From: Elephas maximus indicus
Lineage: Eukaryota; Chordata; Mammalia; Proboscidea; Elephantidae
Direction of reading: 5' to 3'
Length of the DNA stretch: 64,000 bases
Assembly: GCF_024166365.1 (NCBI RefSeq)
Contig: NC_064837.1
Span: 80,657,553-80,721,552, forward strand
Positions 1-12,310 of the stretch are shown one piece after another. Every line of letters starts with the position of its first letter. The stretch's first letter is position 1. The notes under the pieces were generated by a model, which saw only the letters and a list, made by a program, of their open reading frames with translations, was not told where the DNA came from and did no database searches. The position numbers were made by a program, and so were the translations under genes.

Positions 1-525
1 CTAAGGACTGGTGGCTCCACTTGGGTTGCCCAGCCACCTGCAACAGGGGCCCAGGGATAACTGGTACCTCCCAGTCCTTACAACAAAATCTTTGGGTGCC
101 CATTGTCCCTCTACAGAGCCCACTCACAAGCACACTAGGGAACAGAGATGCATTTTCCTGAGAAACACTTGGGGGGAGGTTCTCAGCCCCCTGTCTTGTT
201 CAGAGCATGAGCCCTCCTGCAATCAGATACGGGTGTATAGGCCAATCACCCTTGCCCCTCTAAGACTGTAGGATAGAGTCTGTACCACACACTTGATATC
301 AGCTACCTAGAAACCGGAGCTGAATTCATACAAGAAATCTGAATGGACTCCTAGACTGATATACCTGATAACAGCTCTAGCCAGCTGGGGACAGGACACC
401 AGAGCTCCAAAGGCAAAAAAAATCAAGCTAGCTCACTCAAGTAACCCATAGGGGTATACCAAAACTAAACAAAGCAAGCAGCTACGACACAGTAAGCAAG
501 CATAAACTCATACAATAATTTATAG

Positions 526-1536
526 ATGGCTCGGAGACAACAGTCAATATCAAGTCACATAAAGAAACAGGCCATGATCACCTCAACAGGCTCTCAAAAC
601 AAAGAATCCAGGGATCTTTTAGATGAAAGTGCATTCCTGGAATTACCAGATGCAAAATACAAAAGTTTAATATACACAACCCTTCAAGACATCAGGAAGG
701 AAATGAGGCAATGCGCAGAACAAGCCAAGGAACACACAGATAAAGCAACTGAAGAACTCAGAAAGATTATCCAGGAACATAATGAAAAGTTTAATAAGCT
801 GGAAAAATCCATAGACAGACAGCAATCAGAAATTCAGAAGATTAACAATAAAATTACAGAAGTAGACAACTCAATAGAAAGTCAGAGGAGCAGAATTGAG
901 CAAGTAGAAGCTAGAATTTCTGAACTCGAAGATAAATCAAGTGGCACTAATATACTTGAAGAAAAATCAGATAAAAGAATTAAAAAAAACGAAGAAAACT
1001 TAAGAATCATGTGGGACTCTATCAAGAGAGAAAACCTACGAGTAATTGGAGTACCAGAAAAGGGAGGGATAACAGAAAATACAGAGAAAATTGTTGAGGA
1101 TTTGTTGGCAGAAAACTTCCCTGATATTGTGAAAGATGAGAAGATATCTATCCAAGATGCTCATCAAACTCCACATAAGGTAGATCTTAAAGGAAAGCCA
1201 CCAAGACATATTAAAATCAAGCTTGCCAAAACCAAAGATAAAGAGACAATTATAAGAGCAGTGAGGGATAAAAGAAAAGTCACCTACAAGGGAGAGCAAA
1301 TAAGAATAAGCTCGGACTACTCGGCAGAAACCATGCAGGCAAGAAGGCAATGGGATGACATATTTAAAAATTTGAAGGAAAAAAATTGCCTGCCAAGAAT
1401 CATATATCCATCAAAACTGTCTCTTAAATATGAAGGTGAAATTAAGACATCTCCAGATAAACACAAGTTGAGGGAATTCATAAAAACCAAACCAAAACTG
1501 CAAGAAATACTAAAGGGAGTTCTTTGGTTAAGGTAG
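526..1536 (+). CDS. L1 ORF1 protein, RNA-binding retrotransposon chaperone, intact
   Basis: The product is 336 residues, close to the roughly 338 usual for mammalian L1 ORF1p, which trimerises, coats L1 RNA and acts as a nucleic-acid chaperone in the L1 RNP. A disordered N-terminus (about 1-45) precedes a long heptad-like, Glu/Lys/Gln-rich coiled coil (about 55-160). An RRM-like segment follows, starting around residue 168 (NLRVIGVPEKG), then a C-terminal domain with PPRHIKIKLAKTKDKE (225-240) and YSAETMQARRQWDDIF (265-280). The start ATGGCTCGG is the first in-frame ATG, and aligned ORF1 sequence in L1-C begins at the same place. There is no internal stop or frameshift. ORF2 begins about 460 bases downstream but is broken. 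Whether it is transcribed in this genome is unknown. Confidence 0.93.
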   Translation: MARRQQSISSHIKKQAMITSTGSQNKESRDLLDESAFLELPDAKYKSLIYTTLQDIRKEMRQCAEQAKEHTDKATEELRKIIQEHNEKFNKLEKSIDRQQSEIQKINNKITEVDNSIESQRSRIEQVEARISELEDKSSGTNILEEKSDKRIKKNEENLRIMWDSIKRENLRVIGVPEKGGITENTEKIVEDLLAENFPDIVKDEKISIQDAHQTPHKVDLKGKPPRHIKIKLAKTKDKETIIRAVRDKRKVTYKGEQIRISSDYSAETMQARRQWDDIFKNLKEKNCLPRIIYPSKLSLKYEGEIKTSPDKHKLREFIKTKPKLQEILKGVLWLR

Positions 1537-1997
1537 TTCTTTTGTTAGAAAATCAATAATATCAGGTATCGACCCAAGACTAGAACACTGGGCAGAGCAA
1601 CCAGAAGTCAACCCAGACAGGGAAATCCAAAAAAAACAAAGCAAGATTAAAAAAAAAAAAAAAAAAAAAGCCCAACACAGGGTAACGGCAATGTTATTAT
1701 ATAAAAGAAGACAACATTAAAATATGTAATCATACACCTTCCATATGGAGAGGAATATACAGCGATACAAATAAATAAAAGTTAGTTATAAATTTTGAAA
1801 AATAGGGGTAAATAATAAGGTAACCAGAAAGGAGACAAACTATCCTACTCATCAAAATAAAATACAAGGGAAAAATAGAGACTCAGCAGAAACAAAATCA
1901 GCAACAACAAAAATGAGGAAAGGACAATATATAATCTACTCACCACATAAAATCAACTGGGAAAAAGAAGCTGTCCACACACAAAAAAGACTTCAAA

Positions 1998-4900
1998 ATG
2001 ATAGCACTAAATTCATAACTATCCATAATTACCCTGAATGCAAATGGGCTAAATGCACCAATAAAGAGACAGAGTGGCAGAATGGATTAAAAAACAAGAC
2101 CCGTCTATATGCTGCCTACAAGAGACATACCTTAGACTTAGAGACACAAACTAAAACTCAAAGGATGGAAAAAAATATATCAAGCAAACCACAATCAAAA
2201 AAGAGCAGGAATGGCAATATTAATTTCTGACAAAATAGGCTTTAAAGTTAAATCCATCAGAAAGGATAAGGAAGGACACTATATAATGACTAAAGGGACA
2301 ATACACCAAGAAGATATAACCATATTAAATATTTATGCACCCAATGACAGGGCTGCAACATACATAAAACAAACTCCATCGGCATTGAAAAGTGAGATAG
2401 ACAGCTCCACGATAATAGTAGAGACTTCAACACACCACTTTCAGTGAAGGACAGGACATCCAGAAAGAAGCTCAATAAAGACACGGAAGATCTAAAGGCC
2501 ACAATCAACCAACTTGACCTCGTAGACATATATAGAACACTCCACCCAACAGCAACCAACTATACTTTCTTTTCTAGTGCACATGGAACATTCTCTAGAA
2601 CAGACCACATATTAGGTCATAAAGCAAGCCTTTGCAGAATCCAAAACCTTGAAATATTACAAAGCATCTTCTCTGACCATAAGGCCATAAAAGTGGAAAT
2701 CGATAACAGGAAAAGCAGGGAAAAGAATCAAACACTTGGAAACGGAACAATACCCTGCTCAAAAAAGACTGGGTTATAGAAGACATTAAGGATGGAATAA
2801 AGAAATTCAGAGAATCCAATGAGAGTGAAAACACTTCCTATCAGAACCTTTGGGACACAGCGAAAGCAGTGCTCAGAGGCCAATTTATATCAACAAATGC
2901 ACACATCCAAAAAGAAGAAAGGACCAAAATCAAAGACCTATCCCTACAACTTGAACAAATAGAAAGAGAGCAACAAAAGAAACCCACAAGCACCAAAAGA
3001 AAACAAATAATAAAAATTGGAGCTGAACTAAATGAAAAAGAAAACAAAAACAACTGAAAGAATTCACAAGACCAAAAGCTGGTTTTTTCAAAAACTCAAC
3101 AAATTTGATAAACCATTGGCCATACTGACAAAAGAAAAGCAGGAGAGGAAGCAAATAACCCGAATAAGAAATGAGATGGGCGATATTACAACAGACCCAA
3201 CTGAAATTAAAAGAACCATATCAGATTACTACGAAAAACTATACTCGAAATTGAAAACCTAGAAGAAATGGATGAATTCCTAGAAAAACACTACCGACCT
3301 AAACTAACACAGAGGTAGAACAACTAAATAGACCCATAACAAAAGAAGAGATTGAAAAGGTAATCAAAAAACTCCCAACAACAACAACAACAAAAAACCA
3401 TGGGCCAGAAGGCTTCACTGCAGAGTTCAACCAAACTTTCAGAGAAGAGTTAACACCACTACTACTAAAGGTATTTCAGAGCATAGAAAAGATGGAATAC
3501 TACCAAACTCATTCTATGACACCACCACATCCCTTATACCAAAACCAGGTAAAGACACCACAAGAAAAGAAAATTATAGACCTATATCCCTCATGAATGT
3601 AGATGCAAAAATCCTCAACAAAATTCTAGCCAATAGAATTCAACAACATATCAAAAAAATAATTCACCATGACCAAGTGGGATTCATACCAGGTATGCAG
3701 GAATGGTTCAACATTAGAAAAACAAATTAATGGAATCCACCACATAAATAAAACAAAAGACAAGAATCACATGATTTTATCAATTGATGCAGAAAGGCAT
3801 TTGACAAAGTTCAACACTCATTCATGATAAAAACTCTCAGCAAAATAGGAATAGAAGGAAAATTTCTCAACATAATAAAGGGCGTTTATACAAGGCCAAT
3901 AGCCAACATCACCCTAAATGGAGAGAGCCTGAAAACATTCCCATTGTGCTGGAAGTCCTAGCCAGAGCAATTAGGCTAGGTAAAGAAATAAAGTGCATCC
4001 AGATTGGCAAGGAAGAAGTCAAAGTATCTCTATTTGCAGATGACATGATCTTATACACAGAAAACCCTCAGGAATCCTCCAGAAAACTACTGAAACTAGT
4101 AGAAGAGTTCAGCAGAGTATCGGAATACAAGATAAACATACAAAAATCAGTTGGAATCCTCTACACCAACAAAAAGAACATCGAAGAGGAAATCACCAAA
4201 TCAATGCCATTTACAAAAGCCCCCAAGAAGATAAAATACTTAGGAATAAATCTTACCAGAGTTGTAAAAGACATACAATGAAAACTACAGTACACTTCTG
4301 CAAGAAACCAAAAGAGACTTACATAAGTGGAAGAAAATACCTTGCTCATGGATAGGAAGACTTAATATTATAAAAATGTCTATTCTACCAAAAGCAATCT
4401 ATACATTTAATGCAATTCTGATTCAAATCCCAAGGATATTCTTTAATGAGATGGAGAAACAAATCACCAATTTCATATGGAAGGGAAAGAGGCCCCGGAT
4501 AAATAAGGCATTACTGAAAAAGAAGAACAAAGTGGGAGGCCTTACTTTACCTGATTTTAGAACCTATTATACTGCCACAGTAGTCAAAACAACCTGGTAC
4601 TGTTACAACAACAGATACATGGACCAATGGAACAGAATTGAGAATCCAGACATAAATCCATCCACATATGAGCAGTTGATATTTGACAAAGGCCCCCAAA
4701 CAGTTAAATGGGGAAAAGACAGTCTTCTTTTCACATGGTGCTGGCATAACTGGATATCCATCTGCAAAAAAATGAAACAAGTCCCATACCTCACTCCATC
4801 CACAAAAACTAACTCAAAATGGATCAAAGACCTAAATATAAAATCTAAAATGAGAAAGATCATGGAAGAAAAAATAGGGACAATGTTAGGAGCCCTAATA

Positions 4901-5750
4901 CCTGGCATAAACAGTATAGAAAACATTATAAAGAAGGTGGAAGAAAAACTAGATAACTGGGAGCTCCTAAAAATCAAACACTTAATGCTCATCCAAAGAC
5001 TTCACCAGTAGAGTAAAAAGACTACCTACAGACTGGGAAAAAATTTTTAGGTATGACATTTCTGATCAGTGCCTGATCTCTAAAATCTACATAATACTGC
5101 AAAAACTCAACTGCAAAAAGACAAATAACCCAATTAGAAATTGGGCAAAAGATATGAATAGACACTTCACTAAAGAAGACATTCAGGTAGCTAACAGATA
5201 TATGAGGAAACGTTCACGATCATTAGCCATTAGAGAAATGCAGATCAAAACTACAATGAGATTTCATCTCACTCCAACAAGGCTGACATTAATCCAAAAA
5301 ACACAAAATAATAAATGTTGGAGAGGCTGTGGAGAGATTGGAACACTTCTACACTGCTGGTGGGAATGTCAAATGTTACAACCACTTTGGAAGTCAATTT
5401 GGTGCTTCCTCAAAAAGCTAGAAATAGAACTACCATAGGATCCAGCAATCCCACTCCTTGGAATACATCCTAGAGAAATAAGAGCCTTTACACGAACAGA
5501 TATATGCATACCCATGTTTATTGCAGCACTGTTTACAATAGCAAAAAGAAGGAAGCAACCAAGCTGTCCATCAAAGGATGAATGGATAAATAAATTATGG
5601 TATATTCACACAATGGAATACTACGCATCGATAAAGAACAGTGAGGAATCTGTGAAACATTTCATAACATGGAGGAACCTGGAAGGTATTATGCTGAGTG
5701 AAATTAGTCAGTTGCAAAAGGACAAGTATTGTATAAGGCCACTATTATAA
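1998..5750 (+). pseudogene. L1 ORF2 (endonuclease and reverse transcriptase), disrupted
   Basis: Conserved L1 ORF2 blocks appear in order but in several frames. The ATG at 1998 reaches a stop after six codons. Endonuclease pieces lie at about 2211-2779, including KDKEGHYIM, NIYAPND and SDHKAIKVE. An RT N-terminal piece lies at 2869-3262. RT core with the catalytic FADDM is at about 4028-4051 in an open stretch (3946-4281). A 211-residue open segment covers the post-RT region (4376-5011), and the Cys/His-rich CWRGCGEIGTLLHCWWEC is within 5154-5438. Breaks include a one-base loss in the A-run of the RT motif-A codons (near 3795) and a deletion of about 50-60 bases near 3943 relative to L1-C. 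Intact ORF2p is about 1,275 residues, so this copy cannot supply a functional enzyme. Confidence 0.92.
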
Positions 5751-5802
5751 GAACTTGAGAAATAGTTAACTGAGAAGAAAACATTCTTTTGTGGTTACGA
5801 GA

Positions 5803-5831
5803 GGGGGGAGGGAGGGAGGGTGGGAGAGGGG
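5803..5831 (+). repeat. G-rich polypurine tract in the L1-A 3' UTR, quadruplex-capable
   Basis: Six G runs of three or more are separated by one or two bases, just downstream of the ORF2 stop. A G-rich 3' UTR tract is a known hallmark of mammalian L1. L1-C has a weaker version at about 18867-18886. Confidence 0.8.
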
Positions 5832-6761
5832 TATTCACTAGTTAGATAGTAGTTAAGAACTACTTTAGGTGAAGGGAAAGACAGCACACAATACAGGGAG
5901 GTCAGCACAATTGGACTAAACCAAAAGCAAAGAAGTTTCCTGAATAAACTGAATGCTTCAAAGGCCAGCGTAGCAGGGGCAGGGGTCTGGGGACCATGGT
6001 TTCTGGGGACATCTAAGTCAACTGACATAATAAAATCTATTAAGAAAACATTCTGCATCCTACTTTGAGGAGTGGCGTCTGGGGTCTTAAAAGCTAGCAA
6101 GCAGCCATCTAAGATGCATCAATTGGTCTCAACCCACCTGGACCAAAGGAGAATGAAGAACACCAAGGACACAAGGTGATTACGAGCCCAAGAGACAGAA
6201 AGGGCCACATGAACCAGCGACTACATCATCCTGAGACCAGAAGAACTAGATGGTCCCTGGCTACAACCGATGACTTCCCTGACAGGGAACACAACAGAGA
6301 ACCCCTGAGGGAGCAGGAAAGCAGTGGGATGCAGACCCCAAATTCTCATAAAAAGCCAGACTGAATGGTCTGACTGAGACTGGAAGGACCCCGGTGGTCA
6401 TGGCCCCCAGACCTTCTGTGGGCCCAGGACAGGAACCATTCCCGAAGCCAACTCTTCAGACATGGATTGGACTGGATAATGGGTGGGAGAGGGATGCTGG
6501 TGAGGAGTGAGCTTCTTGGATCAGGTGGACAGTTGAGACTATGTTGGCATCTCCTGCCAGGAGGGGAGATGAGAGGGTGGAGGAGGTTAGAAGCTGGCGA
6601 AAAGACACGAAAAGAGAGAGTGGAGGGAGAGAGCAGGCTGTCTCATTAGGGGGAGAGTCATTGGGAGTGTGTAGCAAGGTGCATATGGGTTTTTGTGTGA
6701 GAGACTGACTTGATTTGTAAACTTTGACTTAAAGCACAATAAAAATTATATAAAAAAAAAA

Positions 6762-8047
6762 GTACTTTGAATCCAAAGTCAGGGAAATGGCTGAAAAACC
6801 TCATAAACCAAACTTCACATTCCCACATTGTTGAAAACCGTGGGCCAAGCTGCAGACCAGTGAAAAACATTGAAAGGCATGAGACTCACCGAGTCTGAGA
6901 CAGCCCCCAAGTCACGTCATAATTGTCATCATTGCCTCATTTCCTGGTATTTTGTCCAGAAGAGTCTCTGGCCATGATGTCTGCTCAGCAAAATATAAGA
7001 AAACTATCGTGCAATCTCTGCAAGTACATTCCCCGCCTTAACAGCCTTTGTAAGTGATTTATTTAGATGTGCTTTCTCTTTTTCTCAGCTCTTTAAAAGC
7101 CAGTGACAGCACTATAGCAGCCAGGCCTTTGTGTCTGCTTCACCTCCAGTCCCAGGATTTCAGCAATGTTGGCCGACAGGCTTGTTTGTTTTACTTGGGC
7201 CATTTTGGAAACCTTCCTTCCTCTTTTACGCTGTCTTTTCTTTCTGTCATTTTAAATGAAAATATTTACTTCAAAAACATTTACAAAACTAATTGTAGAA
7301 ACCACAGAGAATCTTTTGTTTGAGGCATTGTGGTCTGCTATGTTAAATCACAGCTAGGATGATACCTGAAAGTCAAAGCACCTCTGCAGAAAATGTGGGG
7401 TTTTTTTTCCTAAGTAGAGCCATAATGGGCCTGGCTTGCCTTTCTGTGAAGATGGGAATAAGCTAGTATAAACACAAATTGATGTCAATGGAGAAGTCAA
7501 TGTGGTATGTTTGTGTGTGTGTGCATAAGGTGGCAGTGTGCAGAGGAAGGAGGAATTAAGGGTCTACACAGTTAGAATGACACATCCTCACATATGTCCA
7601 GTGTATGTATAGTGCTGTCTTTTCAGCTAAAGGAATGTGATTCTGAAAGAGCAAAAGTGCTCTTTCATCTGAGAGATGAAGCAATGAGTGCATTTCCATG
7701 GTGACTGCTTTCTGACCACCTACCGCCCATGGCCCGCAGTCATATTTTCTCCACACACGTAAAGTATGTAGAGAGATCTTGGCTCAGATTTTATGTGGCT
7801 GCGTTATGTTGCCTGTCACTTGGTGAATAAGGAAGATGATAGGGCAAGTAAACTGGCCACCAAATGCATCTACTATGTACAATTTAGTTGCTTGGTAGAG
7901 ACCAAAACTTTAGTTACCTAGTATCATAACCCAGAAACCCAGTGCCTTAGAGTCGATCATAGCCATGTTGAAAATACAGAAATACAGACATAGTAGACAT
8001 CGATACAGATGTGAGTGTAGGTATAGGTGTAAGTATAGATATATACG
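6762..8047. other. Apparently single-copy DNA, no gene seen
   Basis: No recognised repeat, no plausible exon and only short chance frames. A TG-rich microsatellite-like patch lies near 7508-7525. Confidence 0.6.
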
Positions 8048-8210
8048 TTGTTGATGTTGTTATGTGCCGTCTAGATGGTGCCGGCTTATAGCGATGCTAT
8101 AGGACAGAGTAGAGCTGCCCCTAGGGTTTCCAAGGAGCAGCTGGTGGAATTGAATCCCCGACCTTTTGGTTAGCAGTGGAACTCTTAACCACTACACCAC
8201 GAGGGTTCCA
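8048..8210 (-). mobile_element. AfroSINE, short form
   Basis: The reverse complement of the AfroSINE body is present: the gactcatagcgac-type 3' end on the left and a tRNA-like head ending near ttaaccactacaccac on the right. It is moderately diverged. The left junction has a TTG-rich tail. Confidence 0.88.
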
Positions 8211-8599
8211 TAGATATACATACAGGTATAGGTCCACCATGCTTCTCAGCAATGACCTATTTTGTTCCTTAAAATATTTTAGTTTTCGTGGTTCCTGATG
8301 TAAAGAATCACCTGATTAAAAAAAAAAAAAGATTTAAAATTTCGTATTAATTCTATCAATTTTACATGACGAAAACTTCATTTTCCTGAATGATACAGCT
8401 TTGCAATAGTTTAGAAGATGCAACCTTAGAAATACTTTTCACTGGTGTCAATTTATTGTAAATATCTCAAAGTAAAAAAGAAAGAAACAAATAAGCAACA
8501 TGTAAAGCTTGCTTATCAGATCCATGGTGGTTTTCAGTAATTTGATGTGATGTGTAGATATGAGCAAAATTGATAATACTGCATGATAGCTAAAGAATA

Positions 8600-8745
8600 T
8601 TAGCTCAACAACTTTACTAGCAGTATGTACTTGGGAAAATTAGTGAGACTTCAGTGCCTCAGATTCCAAATTAATCTATGAAAAGTGCTTAGAACAGTGC
8701 CTGGCATAAGATAAGCACTGAAATAAGTGTTAGTTATGATTACTG
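8600..8745 (+). mobile_element. MIR SINE fragment
   Basis: The run agtgcttagaacagtgcctggcataagataagcac-like text followed by a degraded tgttagttat end matches the MIR 3' half. It is an ancient tRNA-derived SINE and highly diverged. Confidence 0.7.
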
Positions 8746-8759
8746 TTGATAATATCTTT

Positions 8760-9529
8760 ATTGCCATCACTGTCACCATTATCATCAAGGCATCATTTTA
8801 GCTAATACGTAACTGCATTGGGAGTGTCTCATCTTTCATTCATTATTGAAATGTTATTTGATTTTGTAATTTTCCTATTATATCATTCTACTTTGCCACA
8901 TCTTATTGACTATAAATGTATCTACTGTTGCAAAAAGTTACAGGAAATACATAGAATACATGTTTAGAGTTTAAAAATTGAAAATTCAACTAGTTTATCG
9001 GATTGAGCCCAGGCAGCAAGTGGAATTAAATGTGCTTCCCACACCTCTCCTTGACACAGTGTGTTCACATATGTTGGCTTGAAAGATGGAAGACCCAGAA
9101 GGCAAACCAGCAGTTTGGACTATACAGCATCACTGAGCTTGAGTTCAGCTGACCTTTACTACCAGAACCTGAAACACTTGAAAGTGGACTTGTCACTTAT
9201 CTTGGACAGGCTATAATTAACTATCTTTTTTAGGGACACTCTGCTACCAAGGAAGCCAAAACTTGGAGAGAATGAGTTCTCTGTTTTAGACTATTGTAGC
9301 CTCTTCCAAACATGTTTAAAAGGGCAACTAAGGACCACATCTGGCCAGCATGATGACAGATTCCACCCCAGTGACTGTAAAATTTTAGAGAGTAGAGGAT
9401 TTTTTTCTGGTCTCCTTAGGGGTTATAATGATATAGGGCAATTTACTGTGCCAGGTAGCAGCTGGCTTCTAAGTTGAAAATATTTTTAAACTAAGCTTTC
9501 AAAATTCCAAAATTACTTGACATTATTTT
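8760..9529. other. Apparently single-copy DNA, no gene seen
   Basis: No repeat family recognised and no long open frame. A moderately GC-balanced block at 9000-9230 stands out slightly from its AT-rich surroundings but has no coding signature. Confidence 0.5.
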
Positions 9530-11209
9530 TTATGCTTAGTGGTAAAAGACTGAATTATTTCCCCTTAAGACCAGAAACAAGGCAAGGATTTCCACTCTTG
9601 TCACTTCTATTCAACATTGTACTGAAGGATCTAGCCAGGGAAATTAGGCAAGAAAAGGAAATGAAAGTCATACAGATTGGAAATGAAGTAAGACTATCAT
9701 CATTTGCAGTTCATGATCTTATGTTCAGAAAATCCTAAGGAATGTTCTAAAAAAATGATTAGAGCTAATAAACAAATTCAATAAGATTTCAGGATGCAAG
9801 ATCAAGATACAAAGATCAATTGTATTTCTGCACAGTAGCAAAAAACAAACCAAAAATGAAATTAAGAAAATAACTTTATGATAGCATCAAAAATAGTAAA
9901 ATATGAATAAATTTAAAAGCTATACTCTAAAAATCACAATACATTGAAAGAAATGACAGAAGACTTAAATAAACAGATATTCCACGTTCATGGATTGGAA
10001 GACTATTGTTAAGATGGCGGCATTGCTCAAAGTGATCTACAGATTTAGTGTAATCCCTATCAAAATCCTAACTGGCTTCTTTGTAGAAACTAACAAGCTT
10101 ATCCTAAAGTTTGTATGTAAATTCAAGGGACTCATAATAGCCAAAACAATCTTGACAAGGAAGAATAAAGTTGGCAGACTCACACTTCCTGACTGCAAAA
10201 CTTACTTCAAAGCTAGTGTGGTACTGGCATAAAGCTAGACATAAAGATCAATGGTATAGAATTGAGAGTGCAGAAATAAATCGATGGTCAATTGATTTTC
10301 CACAACAATAAAATTCAATGGAGAAATAATAGTCTTCCACAAATGGTGCTGGACAGCTGGATCTGCACATGAAAAGAATAAAGTTGGACTCCTACTATAT
10401 ATCATATACGAAATTAACTAAAAATGGATCAAAGATCTAAATACAAGAGCTAAATCTATAGATTTAGAAGAAAATATAGTTGTAATCTTTATGACCTTGG
10501 ATTAGGCAATGGTTTCTTAGACATCACATCAAAAGCACAAAGAAAAAAATAGATAAATTGGACATCATCAAAGTTAAAAACCTTTCTGCTTTAAAGAATA
10601 ACATCAAGAAAATGAAAATAAGATCCAAAAAAAAAAGTGAACCATAATTTGAATAGGGATTTTTATCTAGAATAGATATATATATCTCCTGCAACTCAAT
10701 AATAAAAAGATAAATAACCCAATTAAAGACTGACAAATGATCTGAATAGACAATTCTCCAAAGAAGATATACAAATGGCCAATAAGCACATGAAAAGATG
10801 CTCAACATTATTAGTCATTAAACACCAAAAAACCTGTTGCTGTCAATTCCGACTCATAGTGCCACTATAGGACAGAGTAGAACTGCCGCATAGTTTGCAA
10901 GGAGCGCCTGGTAGATTCAAACTACCAACCTTTTGGTTAGCAGCCATAGCACCTAACCACTACTCCACCATGGCTTCCCATTAGTCGTTAGGGAAATGTA
11001 AATCAAAACCAAAGGGAGCTACCACTTCACACCCCCAGGATGGGCATAGTAAAAAAGGCAGACAATAAGAACTGTTAATATGGATATGGAGAAACTGGAA
11101 TTCATATACACTGCCGGTGGGAATGTAAAATGATGTAACTGCTTTGAAAAATAGTCTGACAGTTCCTCAAACAGTTAAACATGGCGTTATCAGTCCACTG
11201 GTGGATATA
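9530..11209 (+). mobile_element. Old L1 fragment (L1-B), ORF2 RT to C-terminus
   Basis: Translation gives [23 protein letters not shown] and [10 protein letters not shown], a frameshift-damaged version of the RT FADDM block. Later pieces resemble the L1 post-RT region ([19 protein letters not shown] at about 10170-10222) and the LIHTAGGNVKW-like C-terminal region near 11100. The 5' end is truncated inside RT. The 3' side stops at the AfroSINE at 11210. It is more diverged than L1-A or L1-C and carries an AfroSINE at 10824-10979. Confidence 0.88.
10824..10979 (-). mobile_element. AfroSINE inserted in L1-B
   Basis: Reverse-complement AfroSINE of about 156 bp. It is flanked by an 11-bp target-site duplication, attagtcatta at 10810-10820 and attagtcgtta at 10980-10990, with one mismatch. 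L1-B ORF2 sequence resumes after it. Confidence 0.9.
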
Positions 11210-11374
11210 TAAAAAACCAAACCCATTGCCATCAAGTCAATTCTGACTCATGGCAACCCTACAGAACAGAGTAGAACTGCCCCATAGTGTTTCCAGAGAG
11301 TGGCTGGCAGATTTAAACTGCCAACCTTTTGGTTAGCAGCTGAACTCTTAACCACTGTGCCACCAGGGCTCCCC
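11210..11374 (-). mobile_element. AfroSINE, short form
   Basis: A complete-looking reverse copy, from aaaaaaccaaacccattgcc to accactgtgccaccagggc. It sits at the 3' edge of L1-B and may have displaced or masked the rest of that fragment. Confidence 0.92.
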
Positions 11375-11805
11375 TGGTTAGAACTGATGAATAAGACATG
11401 TAATAAAGGAAAGTGAGCCACCTCATGTGGGAAATTATTGTATTTTTAAAGTTAGTTGTAATCCATCTAATATTGTACAAGATTTAAGCAAATAGTTAGC
11501 AGACTTGTTTTGTTTTAATTTATATAGTCTTGGAGGACATTAACATAACAGGCCAGAATGATCCTGTTCCTCTGCATGCAATGCTGAGAGCTTGGAGGAA
11601 TGAGCTCTGAAGGAAGGTTTGAGGCACCAGAAAGGGGCTGGAGGGGGCTGTCTGGGCATGTGAGGAATACCTTCTCATAAAACCAAAGCAGTATAAGAGA
11701 TCAATTGGATAAGGGGATCAAATGATTTATTTAGATCCTGCTGGAAGAAGACCTCAGAGGGTTTTATGTTCCTCATTCTATACAGAGAGCCAAGAAGAAT
11801 GTACA
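11375..11805. other. Apparently single-copy DNA, no gene seen
   Basis: No recognised repeat and no coding signal. It ends where an older AfroSINE body becomes recognisable. Confidence 0.5.
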
Positions 11806-11880
11806 GGTACCTCAGAAGAAAAGCATGGTAACTTGATTCTGAAAAAAAAATGGTGATGTTCCATTGAAAACCCTATGGAG
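11806..11880 (+). mobile_element. 5' part of an older AfroSINE, split by L1-C
   Basis: The sequence reads like cctcagaagaaaagcatggt, then ccattgaaaaccctatggag, the middle of a longer AfroSINE type. The missing continuation lies 7.8 kb away at 19725-19790. The head upstream of about 11806 is too degraded to call. Confidence 0.85.
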
Positions 11881-12310
11881 GGGGGTGGTGCCAGCATGGT
11901 GCTACAGACAAAAGCAAAGACCTGAAAAACTAAGGAAAACAGAGACAAACATCAATGCTGGAACCCTAAGCATCAAATGAAGAGATAACCCAATCAAGCA
12001 CCAAAAAAGAAACTGACAGAGAACAGGGAGTGAGGAGAAATACTAGCAGAGGTTCCCTATCAGCTAATGCACCACAAATTCGCCATTTTGGATTCCTGTC
12101 GGAGATCGGTGGGCAGGAAGTATGTGAAAGCAGCTTCACAGAGCTCCCAGCAGGAGACAGAGCACCCAGGAACCACCCTTCTTCCCCCTGCTCAGCCTCC
12201 ACCACTTCCCAGCAGGCCGAGTGACTGCCAGCTCTGTGTCACTTGGATTCTGTCTGCCCACACTGGTCGGCTGCTTCAGTGTCATTTCATTGCTGCTGAT
12301 GTTGCTTTTT

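Larger units (their letters stand above)
1..6761 (+). mobile_element. L1 LINE (L1-A), near full length, 3' complete, 5' end may lie outside the window
   Basis: The order is 5' UTR (1-525), ORF1 (526-1536), inter-ORF spacer with a 21-base A run (1649-1669), ORF2 relic (1998-5750) and 3' UTR. It ends in an AATAAA signal at 6738-6743 and a short A tail at 6751-6761. L1 elements retrotranspose by target-primed reverse transcription. The left boundary cannot be placed because the sequence begins inside the element, so no target-site duplication can be found. The 5' UTR shows no resemblance to that of L1-C at 11881-13373, although the ORFs and 3' UTRs of the two align. No SINE interrupts this copy and ORF1 is open, so it is probably younger than L1-C. 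ORF2 damage makes it non-autonomous. Confidence 0.95.
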
